Shown one piece after another: positions 24,534-31,661 of a DNA stretch of 40,463 bases (positions within the stretch are counted from its first letter, which is position 1; the number at the start of each line of letters is the position of its first letter). The stretch lies in assembly GCA_937906165.1 (NCBI GenBank), contig CALCYA010000117.1, positions 1-40,463 of the forward strand, given 5' to 3'. Position numbers and translations under genes: made by a program. Under the pieces are notes generated by a model. It did no database searches, was not told the DNA's origin, and saw nothing but the letters and a program-made list of their open reading frames with translations. The DNA is from an uncultured Bacteroidales bacterium. Its GTDB lineage: Bacteria > Bacteroidota > Bacteroidia > Bacteroidales > Bacteroidaceae.

Positions 24534-26213
24534 ATGAAGCACTTTATTAGCATTTTTAACGAATCGGTTAAGTCAAACTGGAACTCTCCGGCAGTTACCA
24601 ATTTCGGTGGTGTGACATACACTTATGCACAGATTGCGGAGTGTATTGCAAAATACCACATCCTCTTTAAGGAGGCAGGCATCAAGAAAGGCGACAAGGT
24701 TGCACTCTATGCCCGCAACTCTGCAGAGTGGGTGAATGCATATTTTGCAACACTGACCTATGATGCTGTGACAGTACCCTTCCTCCCAGACTTCATTCCT
24801 TCGGCTGTTGCCGAGTTGGCTTCATTCTCGGAGTGCAAGATGCTCTTGGCCGATGACATTGCAATCAACGGACTCAAAGATAATGCAGCAAACATCGAGA
24901 TGTTCGAGAAGACAACCGGTTTTGCCGGTATAGTAAATATAAAGGACATTTCTGTAGCCCATGCATCTGTAAAGGCGTTGAATGAGGCGCACGATAATAT
25001 GGACAAGCATTTCAAAGAACTTTATCCATCAGGTCTCAGTGTGAACGATGTTGACTACAAAGGCGATGAGCGTGATATGGAGGCTGTTGTCGAGATCAGT
25101 TTCACATCGGGTACCACAAGTGCGACATCAAAGGGTGTTGTTCTTCCTGCACGTTCACTCTCTGTGAACCTTGAGTTTGCGCAGCGCGAGATTCCTGTAG
25201 CTGCGGGTGGTCACATATTCGCAATCCTTCCTATGGCCCACATGTTCGGTCAGACATTTGACGTGCTCTTCCCGCTTTCAAGCGGTTGCCACGTATATGT
25301 TATGCCGGGCAAGCCAACACCGGCACGTCTGTTGGGTGGCCTCGGAACAGTGAAACCGTTCATGTTCCTCACTGTACCATTGGTGATAGAGAAGATTTTC
25401 AAGTCAAAGGTATTCCCTGCAACACGAAAGTTCCCTGCAAAGTTCCTTCTAAAGGTGCCCGGTCTCGATAAGATTGTCCTCAACAAGATCAAGAAGTCTT
25501 TGCTTGCCGCATTCGGTAACAGTTTCACGACTGGTCTTATCATCGGTGGTGCTGCACTTAACCGTGAGGTAGAGGATCTGCTCAAGAGAATGAACTTCCC
25601 ATACGTGGTGGGTTATGGTATGACAGAGTGCGGTCCGCTTATCTCATATCGCGACAAGAGCGAGTATGTGAAGTACTCTTGCGGTACAAAGGCACATCCT
25701 ATTGAACTGCGCATAGATTCAGCCAATCCACGTCGTGTACTCGGAGAAATTCAGGTAAAGGGTGATGCAGTGATGCTCGGTTACTATAATAACGAGGAGG
25801 CTACAAAGGCTGCCTTTACAAAGGACGGTTGGCTCAAGACCGGTGATATGGGTCTTCTTGACAAGAACGAGAATCTCTTCATCAAGGGCCGTTGCAAGAA
25901 TATGATTCTTACAGGTAGCGGTCAGAATATCTACCCCGAGGAGATTGAGGACAAGATCAACAACCTTCCTTATGTAATAGAGTCTTTGGTGGTAGGCCGT
26001 AAGAATGCCATTGTTGCATTGGTTGTGGCTGATTATGATGCTGCAAAGAAAGATGGTCTCAGTGATGAGCAGGTCGAGAAGCTCATTGATGAGAACGTTC
26101 TTGCCCTCAACGCAGAACTTGCCGCATACAGCAAGATCGGTTACACCGAGATACGTCGCGACCAGTTCGAGAAGACTCCAAAGCAGAGTATCCGCCGCTT
26201 TATGTATTCATAA
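24534..26213 (+). CDS. Acyl-CoA synthetase-like AMP-binding protein, paralog 3
   Basis: The 559-residue protein belongs with paralog 4; the two share long identical DNA stretches, notably at the 3' end. Its P-loop reads SFTSGTTSATSKG: one residue longer than canonical TSGTTGxPKG, with Ser for the conserved Pro. The other ANL motifs are intact (GYGMTECGPLISYR, WLKTGDMG, GRCKNMILTGSGQNIYPEEI, and FEKTPKQSIRRF in which the A10 position reads Q-S-I-R rather than L-S-I-K). The lysine usually needed for adenylate formation (K in xxxSIK) is therefore Arg here, although the K of KTPK is kept. Whether it is catalytically normal is uncertain. It has its own promoter and terminator. Confidence 0.9.
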   Translation: MKHFISIFNESVKSNWNSPAVTNFGGVTYTYAQIAECIAKYHILFKEAGIKKGDKVALYARNSAEWVNAYFATLTYDAVTVPFLPDFIPSAVAELASFSECKMLLADDIAINGLKDNAANIEMFEKTTGFAGIVNIKDISVAHASVKALNEAHDNMDKHFKELYPSGLSVNDVDYKGDERDMEAVVEISFTSGTTSATSKGVVLPARSLSVNLEFAQREIPVAAGGHIFAILPMAHMFGQTFDVLFPLSSGCHVYVMPGKPTPARLLGGLGTVKPFMFLTVPLVIEKIFKSKVFPATRKFPAKFLLKVPGLDKIVLNKIKKSLLAAFGNSFTTGLIIGGAALNREVEDLLKRMNFPYVVGYGMTECGPLISYRDKSEYVKYSCGTKAHPIELRIDSANPRRVLGEIQVKGDAVMLGYYNNEEATKAAFTKDGWLKTGDMGLLDKNENLFIKGRCKNMILTGSGQNIYPEEIEDKINNLPYVIESLVVGRKNAIVALVVADYDAAKKDGLSDEQVEKLIDENVLALNAELAAYSKIGYTEIRRDQFEKTPKQSIRRFMYS

Positions 26214-26231
26214 AGTTCTGAATAGTACGTT

Positions 26232-26269
26232 AAAAATGAGAGTATGAGCACATACTCTCATTTTTTTTT
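26232..26269 (+). terminator. Terminator after paralog 3
   Basis: A 15-bp perfect stem (26232-26246 with 26251-26265) with AGCA loop, its right arm merging into a run of nine T residues. Confidence 0.85.
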
Positions 26270-26303
26270 GTATCTTCACCAAATAATAGTCTTTTAACCC
26301 GAT

Positions 26304-26412
26304 TTGGTGTTAACGAAGGTTAAATTAAAGGGTTTTTGGCAATGATTTTTGCACAAATATCATTGATTTGTGCAAAAATACTTTGCGGTTTGAAAAAAAA
26401 GATAGAAATTTG
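26304..26412 (+). promoter_or_regulatory. Control region of acyl-CoA synthetase paralog 4
   Basis: In order: TTGGTGTTAA (26304-26313), a palindrome with 14-bp perfect arms (26345-26358 and 26366-26379, 7-base centre), then a promoter with TTTG at 26382-26385, a 19-base spacer and GAAATTTG at 26405-26412. The palindrome ends two bases before the -33 element, a typical place for an activator or repressor. The decamer and promoter layout match those before paralog 3. Confidence 0.65.
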
Positions 26413-26454
26413 CACAGGAATTGAAATCCGCAATCAATCACACTATCAATATAT

Positions 26455-28134
26455 ATGAGACACTTAGTAAGTTATTTCAATGATTCTGTCAAGAATAACT
26501 GGGATTTGCCAGCCGTGACAAATTTCGGTAAGGAGACCTATACATACGGTCAGCTTGCAGAAAGCATTGCAAAGTACCACCTGATCTTTGATAAGATGGG
26601 TATAGTAAAGGGTGACAAAGTGGCCCTTTATGCACGCAACTCGGCGGAGTGGGTCATTGCATATTACGCAACACTGACCTATGGTGCGGTTACTGTTCCT
26701 TTCCTTCCCGATTTCCTCCCCGCTGCAGTGTCTGAACTCAGCGCATTTTCCGATTGCCGTATGCTCATCGTCGATGACATTGCCATCAGAGGTATGAACG
26801 AGGACGTGGCAAACTATGCCAGAATGGAGACGAACGAGGATTTTGTCGGAGTAATAGACATCAAAGGCTTCAATGTGGTACGTGACTCGGCTAAGACGCT
26901 CTCTGCTGTATGTGCTGACATTGAGAAACTTTATACAAAGAAGTACCCCAATGGTATAACATCTGCCGATATCAACTATTATAATGACAGTTTCGGTATG
27001 GAGGATGTGGCTGAAATCAGCTTTACATCAGGAACGACAAGTGCTACATCAAAGGGTGTTGTGCTTCCGGCTCGTTCACTCTCTGTCAATCTTGAGTTCG
27101 GTTTGAGCATTGTCCCGGAGTGTAGGGGTGGCCACGTGTTCTCTATCCTTCCAATGGCTCATATGTTCGGACAGGCTTTCGACGTGCTCTTCCCGCTTTC
27201 AAGCGGTTGTCACGTGTTCGTTATGCCTGGTAAGCCTACACCGGCGCGCCTGATAGGTGGTCTTGCTGTTGTGCGACCGTTCATGTTCCTTACAGTACCT
27301 TTGGTAATCGAGAAAATCTTCAAATCAAAGGTGTTCCCTGTGACACGCAAGTTCCCGGCAAAGCTGTTGCTCAAGATACCCGGTCTTGACAGGATTGTCC
27401 TGAACAAGATCAAGAAATCGTTGCTTGCTGCTTTCGGAAACAACTTCACTGTGGGTATAATCATAGGCGGTGCTGCCCTCAACCGCGAGGTGGAGGACCT
27501 CCTCAAGCGCATGAAGTTCCCTTATACTGTAGGTTATGGTATGACAGAGTGCGGTCCGCTCATCTCATACCGCGACAAGGACGAGTATGTGAAGTACTCC
27601 TGCGGTACAAAGGCGCATCCTATCCAGGTGCGTATCGACTCGGCCAATCCACGTCGTGTCCTTGGAGAGATCCAGGTGAAGGGCGATGCAGTTATGCTCG
27701 GCTACTATAACAACGAGGAGGCTACCAAGGCGACATTCACACCCGATGGTTGGCTCAAGACAGGTGATATGGGAATTCTTGACAGGCACGAAAACCTCTT
27801 CATCAAGGGCCGTTGCAAGAATATGATTCTTACAGGTAGCGGACAGAATATCTATCCCGAGGAGATAGAGGACAAGATCAACAACCTTCCTTATGTAATA
27901 GAGTCATTGGTGGTTGGTCGCAAGAATGCCCTCGTGGCATTGGTGGTTGCTGACTACGAGGCTGCCAAGAAGGACGGCCTTAGCAGCGAGCAGCTCGAGC
28001 AGCTGGTTGACAAGAATGTATTGGCACTCAACGCAGACCTTGCTGCTTACAGCAAGATCGGTTATACCGAAATCCGTCGCGACCAGTTCGAGAAGACTCC
28101 AAAGCAGAGTATCCGCCGATTCATGTATTCGTAA
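26455..28134 (+). CDS. Acyl-CoA synthetase-like AMP-binding protein, paralog 4
   Basis: The 559-residue protein is the close sister of paralog 3 (same SFTSGTTSATSKG extended P-loop, same GYGMTECGPLISYR, WLKTGDMG, GRCKNMILTGSGQNIYPEEI and FEKTPKQSIRRF end). The most divergent portion is about residues 90-180, upstream of the P-loop, where the acyl-binding part of the N-terminal domain lies. It has an independent promoter with an operator-like palindrome and a strong terminator, so it can be regulated apart from paralog 3. Its reaction is presumed to be carboxylate adenylation followed by thioester formation; the substrate is unknown. Confidence 0.9.
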   Translation: MRHLVSYFNDSVKNNWDLPAVTNFGKETYTYGQLAESIAKYHLIFDKMGIVKGDKVALYARNSAEWVIAYYATLTYGAVTVPFLPDFLPAAVSELSAFSDCRMLIVDDIAIRGMNEDVANYARMETNEDFVGVIDIKGFNVVRDSAKTLSAVCADIEKLYTKKYPNGITSADINYYNDSFGMEDVAEISFTSGTTSATSKGVVLPARSLSVNLEFGLSIVPECRGGHVFSILPMAHMFGQAFDVLFPLSSGCHVFVMPGKPTPARLIGGLAVVRPFMFLTVPLVIEKIFKSKVFPVTRKFPAKLLLKIPGLDRIVLNKIKKSLLAAFGNNFTVGIIIGGAALNREVEDLLKRMKFPYTVGYGMTECGPLISYRDKDEYVKYSCGTKAHPIQVRIDSANPRRVLGEIQVKGDAVMLGYYNNEEATKATFTPDGWLKTGDMGILDRHENLFIKGRCKNMILTGSGQNIYPEEIEDKINNLPYVIESLVVGRKNALVALVVADYEAAKKDGLSSEQLEQLVDKNVLALNADLAAYSKIGYTEIRRDQFEKTPKQSIRRFMYS

Positions 28135-28159
28135 AGATATTTTACAGTTCTATGTTATT

Positions 28160-28190
28160 GCAATCCGGCCGTTGGCCGGATTGCTTTTTT
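28160..28190 (+). terminator. Terminator after paralog 4
   Basis: A perfect GC-rich 11-bp stem (28160-28170 with 28174-28184), GTT loop, then six T residues. Confidence 0.88.
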
Positions 28191-28224
28191 AGCAATGGTG
28201 AGTCGCCTTTACATGAGTTGCCAT

Positions 28225-28255
28225 TTTGCTATGAACTCCAAAAGATGTATCTTCG
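28225..28255 (+). promoter_or_regulatory. Promoter of the nitrilase-family gene
   Basis: TTTG at 28225-28228, a 19-base spacer, and TATCTTCG at 28248-28255 match the Bacteroidetes -33/-7 pattern with one mismatch. The ATG at 28278 follows 22 bases later. Confidence 0.6.
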
Positions 28256-28277
28256 CATCGGCAAAAACAGAATAATT

Positions 28278-29015
28278 ATGAAAGTAACCGTAATACAACA
28301 AGATATAGCCTGGAAAGATGTGCAGACAAACATTGCGCGCATCAAGAAACTGATTATGGCGGCAGAGCGCTCCGATATCTATCTGCTCCCCGAGATGTGT
28401 TCTACAGGCTTCTGCATGCAGCCTCAAGGTGTTGCCGAGGAGGTTGAAGGCCCTACAGTGCAGGCCATGAAGCAGCTTGCAGTTGAACTTGATGCTGCTA
28501 TAGCTGTCCCGGTGATGACACATGAGAACGGCAAGTATTACAACAGGATGTATTTCATTACTCCCGAGGCTGTTGCAGGGCAGTATGACAAGCATAATCT
28601 CTTTGAATACAGTGGTGAGGACAAGGTGTTTGAACCAGGTGAGGGCAAGGTCATATGGCATTGGCGGGGAATACGTATACGTCCTGCAATATGCTACGAC
28701 CTCCGTTTTCCTCTTTTCCTCTACAACAAGGCGGAGTATGACCTGCTGCTCATTGCCGCCAACTTCCCCGACAGCCGTCTGCTTGCGTGGGACACTCTTG
28801 TACGCGCCAGGGCAATAGAGAATATGTGTTATGTGGCTGCAAGCAACCGTGTGGGTACCGATGAGTACGGCACATACAAGGGACACAGCGTAATCCTCAA
28901 TCCTTATGGCATGACTCTTGCCAAATGCCGCACACGCCGTCAGGGTAGTGCTACGGCGTCGCTCGATGATGAGATGGTGGCAAAACTGCGTATCATGACT
29001 AAACTGAACAGGTGA
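28278..29015 (+). CDS. Nitrilase-superfamily amidohydrolase (omega-amidase YafV/NIT2-like)
   Basis: The 245-residue protein has the nitrilase triad: Glu in LPEMCSTGF, Lys in QYDKHNLFEY, and Cys in ICYDLRFPLF. The pattern TGF plus CYDLRFP is typical of omega-amidase/deaminated-glutathione amidase relatives, which hydrolyse alpha-ketoglutaramate or similar repair products in the cytoplasm. I chose the ATG at 28278 because it gives MKVTVIQQDIAW, the usual nitrilase beta-strand start, and lies just behind a good promoter. An upstream in-frame ATG at 28152 overlaps the terminator of the previous gene and is unlikely. The exact substrate is not determinable. Confidence 0.88.
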   Translation: MKVTVIQQDIAWKDVQTNIARIKKLIMAAERSDIYLLPEMCSTGFCMQPQGVAEEVEGPTVQAMKQLAVELDAAIAVPVMTHENGKYYNRMYFITPEAVAGQYDKHNLFEYSGEDKVFEPGEGKVIWHWRGIRIRPAICYDLRFPLFLYNKAEYDLLLIAANFPDSRLLAWDTLVRARAIENMCYVAASNRVGTDEYGTYKGHSVILNPYGMTLAKCRTRRQGSATASLDDEMVAKLRIMTKLNR

Positions 29016-29060
29016 TAGATGTGGCCGAAAGGTATTGTTACAAGAATAGTGCAGTCAAGA

Positions 29061-29522
29061 TTATTCAGCCTGCACTATTTTTGTATATTCGGGAATCTCC
29101 TGCATGAAACTGTAGCTGTTGTTCGGATAATCCATCCTGCAACAGTAATGTTGTAGTCCGTTGCTCACAATCAGATAATCTACCTTTAGAGTGAGGTTGT
29201 AGCGCGATATCTGTGCAAACACCTCTTTTGTGATTTTTACCGTAGGTGCCTTGTACTCCACAATAACCCTCGGTTTCAACTGTCTGTCGTATACAACGGT
29301 GTCACAACGGCGTTTCATGCCGTTTATTGTTATTGCAACCTCGTTGGCCATCAGTGCAGCGGGGAATCCTCTTGATTCTATAAGGAAATTTACAAAATGT
29401 TGCCTTACCCACTCCTCGGGCGTGAGTGCGACATGACATTTGCGCAGCGGGTCGAAAATTTGCAGTTTCCCGTCGCGCTCACAGATTTTTGTTTCGTATT
29501 TGGGCAAGTTTAATGACAACAT
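29061..29522 (-). CDS. Stand-alone HsdR N-terminal-type nuclease domain protein
   Basis: The 153-residue protein resembles the type I restriction enzyme R-subunit N-terminal domain (HSDR_N). The PD-(D/E)XK core is visible: RCDTVVYD followed by RVIVEYKAP, giving D...E-x-K, preceded by EEWVRQHFVNFLI. No helicase, HsdM or HsdS accompanies it, so this is not a restriction locus. Such small proteins are common next to holA in Bacteroidetes. Its role is unknown. It is transcribed divergently from holA; a minus-strand TATATTTG lies at 29547-29554. Confidence 0.8.
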   Translation of the reverse strand: MLSLNLPKYETKICERDGKLQIFDPLRKCHVALTPEEWVRQHFVNFLIESRGFPAALMANEVAITINGMKRRCDTVVYDRQLKPRVIVEYKAPTVKITKEVFAQISRYNLTLKVDYLIVSNGLQHYCCRMDYPNNSYSFMQEIPEYTKIVQAE

Positions 29523-29526
29523 TTAC

Positions 29527-29554
29527 TATCTTTGTATAATTTAGCGCAAATATA
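29527..29554. promoter_or_regulatory. Overlapping divergent -7 elements for holA and the HSDR_N gene
   Basis: TATCTTTG (29527-29534, plus strand, for holA) and TATATTTG read on the minus strand (29547-29554, for the HSDR_N gene) both match TAnnTTTG exactly. They face one another, so the two transcripts would start within a few bases and the promoters probably compete. Clear -33 boxes are not seen. Confidence 0.45.
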
Positions 29555-29571
29555 CGAATTCAAATTGATTT

Positions 29572-30585
29572 ATGGCGAAATATACATACGAAAGCATAAT
29601 GTCGGAGCTGAGGAGCGGTGTTTACCGTCCCGTATACTATCTTATGGGTGAAGAGGGTTACTTCACCGACAAGATTACCGACTACATTATAGAAAATGCT
29701 CTTACGGAGATTGAACGTGACTTCAACCTCACTGTCTTCTATGGGCTTGAGACCGATATCGACACCGTCATAAACACAGCCAAGCGTTTCCCCATGATGG
29801 CAGAACGCCAGGTTGTTGTCGTTAAGGAAGCGCAGGCGCTCAAGAACATTGACAACCTCATATATTATTTGCAGAATCCGCAACCTACCACGGTCCTTGT
29901 ATTTGCCCACAAGAACGGCTCGCTTGACAAACGCAAGAAGGTGGCTACCGAGGTCGACCGTAATGGTGTGGTTCTTGATACAAAGAAGTTCCGCGAGGAC
30001 CATCTGCCATCGTTCATCAGCTCTTACCTCAAGGAGAAGGGGCTCACTGCCGACCCGAAGTCGGTGCTGATGTTGCGTGAATCGATAGGTGCTGACCTTG
30101 CCCGCATTGCCGGCGAGATTGACAAACTCTCGATTTCTCTGCCACAAGGTGCAACAGCCATCACTCCGGAGCTTGTGGAGGAGCATATCGGAATAAGCAA
30201 GGAGTACAACAATTTCGAGTTGCAGAATGCCATAGTAAACAAGGATGTCTACAAGGCAAACAAGATAATAAACTACTTCGCGCAGAATCCCAAGAAGAAC
30301 CCGATACAGATGACACTTGCTTTGCTGTTCAGCTTCTTCTCGAACCTTATGATGTGCTACTACGCCCCCGAGAAGACCGAACGCGGTGTTGCCGAGTTCC
30401 TCGGTCTCAAGAGCAGCTGGGGAGTAGGTGACTACCTGAAGGCCATGCGCAACTACCGTGCAATGCATGTGATGGAGGTGCTTCATCTCATACGTCTTGC
30501 CGATGCGCAGTCCAAAGGTGCCGAGAGTGCCGCATTGCCCGACGGTGAGATAATGCGCGAACTGCTGTATAAGATTATGCATTAA
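29572..30585 (+). CDS. holA: DNA polymerase III subunit delta
   Basis: HolA is the clamp-loader delta subunit that opens the beta sliding clamp. The 337-residue protein has the family features: VYYLMGEEGYFTDKI at the N terminus (degenerate P-loop position), LVFAHKNGSLDKRKK, a helical DNA-polymerase-III-delta C domain from about residue 200 (EEHIGISKEYNNFELQNAIV) and a conserved clamp-loader tail. The long run of opposite-strand open frame is a codon-usage shadow. The ATG at 29572 is the first start after the promoter. Confidence 0.92.
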   Translation: MAKYTYESIMSELRSGVYRPVYYLMGEEGYFTDKITDYIIENALTEIERDFNLTVFYGLETDIDTVINTAKRFPMMAERQVVVVKEAQALKNIDNLIYYLQNPQPTTVLVFAHKNGSLDKRKKVATEVDRNGVVLDTKKFREDHLPSFISSYLKEKGLTADPKSVLMLRESIGADLARIAGEIDKLSISLPQGATAITPELVEEHIGISKEYNNFELQNAIVNKDVYKANKIINYFAQNPKKNPIQMTLALLFSFFSNLMMCYYAPEKTERGVAEFLGLKSSWGVGDYLKAMRNYRAMHVMEVLHLIRLADAQSKGAESAALPDGEIMRELLYKIMH

Positions 30586-30627
30586 TTACAATATAAGCAA
30601 CAGTATTGCTGTTACTCCAGCGTACAT

Positions 30628-30700
30628 TGTCATACTGAGCGCAGCGAAGTATCTTTTTATGAATGGCTTTTAGATACTTCACACAAGGTTCAGCATGAGC
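30628..30700. repeat. Imperfect palindromic repeat (REP-like)
   Basis: The left arm TGTCATACTGAGCGCAGCGA plus AGTATCT (30628-30655) pairs imperfectly with the right arm AGATACTTCACACAAGGTTC and following bases (30670-30700). Its core resembles the common Bacteroidetes TGTCATNCTGAGCG...GAAGNATCT palindromes; a related element lies at 36364-36444. Confidence 0.55.
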
Positions 30701-30731
30701 ATGTAAATAATTAAAAGAAAAACACAAAACA

Positions 30732-31520
30732 ATGATAAACAGAAATTTGGATGGTTCAGATATAACATTCGAGCAGGACGGAAAGCTCTCATTCAATGAA
30801 GAGGAGCATATCTATTCGCTCGGCGGTATTGAATTCTGCTCTGTCAGCAATATCGTCTCAAAGTTCTTCAGAGAGTTCGATGCTGTAGGCATCAGTCTCA
30901 AGAAGTGTTACGGCAACGAGTTGGAGGCTGCCAAATTACGTGAGGTGTGGGAGTCGAAGGGTAGTGTGGCCAGCCAGGCCGGAACATTCCTCCATAAGCA
31001 GATTGAGGATTATCTCAACGGCAAAGAGATACCAGATCTCTTGTGTGACGTCTGCTATCAGGGTAACTATGTGAAATGCTCCCAGAGACTTGACATTTCG
31101 CGTGAATGGAGCTACTTCAAGGCTTTTGAGAGAAACACCCCGTTCGTGCCTTTCCGCACCGAGTGGCGCATATATGATGCCGATGCGCGTATGGCAGGAA
31201 CACTCGATTTTGTATGTGCCTGTCCCGACGGCACATACGAGATCTACGACTGGAAGCGAAGCAACAAGATTGATCCGACAGAGCGTAATCCCTGGGCAAA
31301 CGGTCTCAACGGTCTTGAGCATCTTACCGATACTTCCTATAGCCACTATTGTCTGCAGCAGAACCTCTACCGTTATATGTTGCAGAAGAACTATGGTCTG
31401 AAGGTGAGCCGTATGAACCTTGTGGTTCTTCACCCCGAACTTCCTACATACCGTGTGGTGCCTATTCCTCCGATGGAACGCGAGGTAGAGATTATACTGA
31501 AAAGAATAAGCAGGCTTTGA
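30732..31520 (+). CDS. PD-(D/E)XK nuclease superfamily protein
   Basis: The 262-residue protein shows the RecB/Cas4-like exonuclease fold: GTFLHKQIEDYL (motif I region), RMAGTLDFVCA with the metal-binding Asp, YEIYDWKRS (D-x-K) and YCLQQNLYRYML with the Q/Y motif. There is no Cas gene, CRISPR or helicase nearby, and I see no 4-Cys cluster, so Cas4 is not supported. It may act in DNA repair or phage defence; it could also be a cargo gene. It is separated from holA by the REP-like repeat and followed by a terminator whose loop includes its stop codon. Confidence 0.8.
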   Translation: MINRNLDGSDITFEQDGKLSFNEEEHIYSLGGIEFCSVSNIVSKFFREFDAVGISLKKCYGNELEAAKLREVWESKGSVASQAGTFLHKQIEDYLNGKEIPDLLCDVCYQGNYVKCSQRLDISREWSYFKAFERNTPFVPFRTEWRIYDADARMAGTLDFVCACPDGTYEIYDWKRSNKIDPTERNPWANGLNGLEHLTDTSYSHYCLQQNLYRYMLQKNYGLKVSRMNLVVLHPELPTYRVVPIPPMEREVEIILKRISRL

Positions 31521-31538
31521 GAGTCTGCTTATTCTTTT
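31500..31538 (+). terminator. Terminator of the PD-(D/E)XK gene
   Basis: A perfect 14-bp stem (31500-31513 with 31525-31538) straddles the stop codon at 31518-31520, and T residues follow. It overlaps the last codons. Confidence 0.75.
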
Positions 31539-31606
31539 TATCGTCATTTTGCCGGTAACTCTTTAGGGTTATTCCGCACCATTGGATTGCCGACATGGCA
31601 AACAAT

Positions 31607-31642
31607 AAAGACACAAGTTATCCGCGGATAACTTGTGTCTTT
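31607..31642. terminator. Perfect 36-bp palindrome between convergent genes
   Basis: An uninterrupted palindrome centred on TCCGCGGA extends for 36 bases, with A-rich and T-rich ends. It lies just before the htpG stop codon side and probably serves as its terminator, acting in both directions; a binding-site role cannot be excluded. Confidence 0.75.
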
Positions 31643-31661
31643 TGTAGGTTATGTACCTTTT

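Noticed and set aside
20831..28134. Array read as a nonribosomal peptide or polyketide loading cluster
   Set aside because: The four genes are free-standing ANL enzymes of about 559 residues with no carrier or condensation domains in the window.
29560..30582. Long open frame (340 codons) on the minus strand
   Set aside because: It lies exactly antisense to holA, and its sequence shows no domain or signal. It reflects codon bias of the real gene.
29061..31520. Restriction-modification or CRISPR-type defence island
   Set aside because: Two orphan nuclease-fold proteins flank holA, but there is no methyltransferase, specificity subunit, helicase, Cas gene or direct-repeat array.
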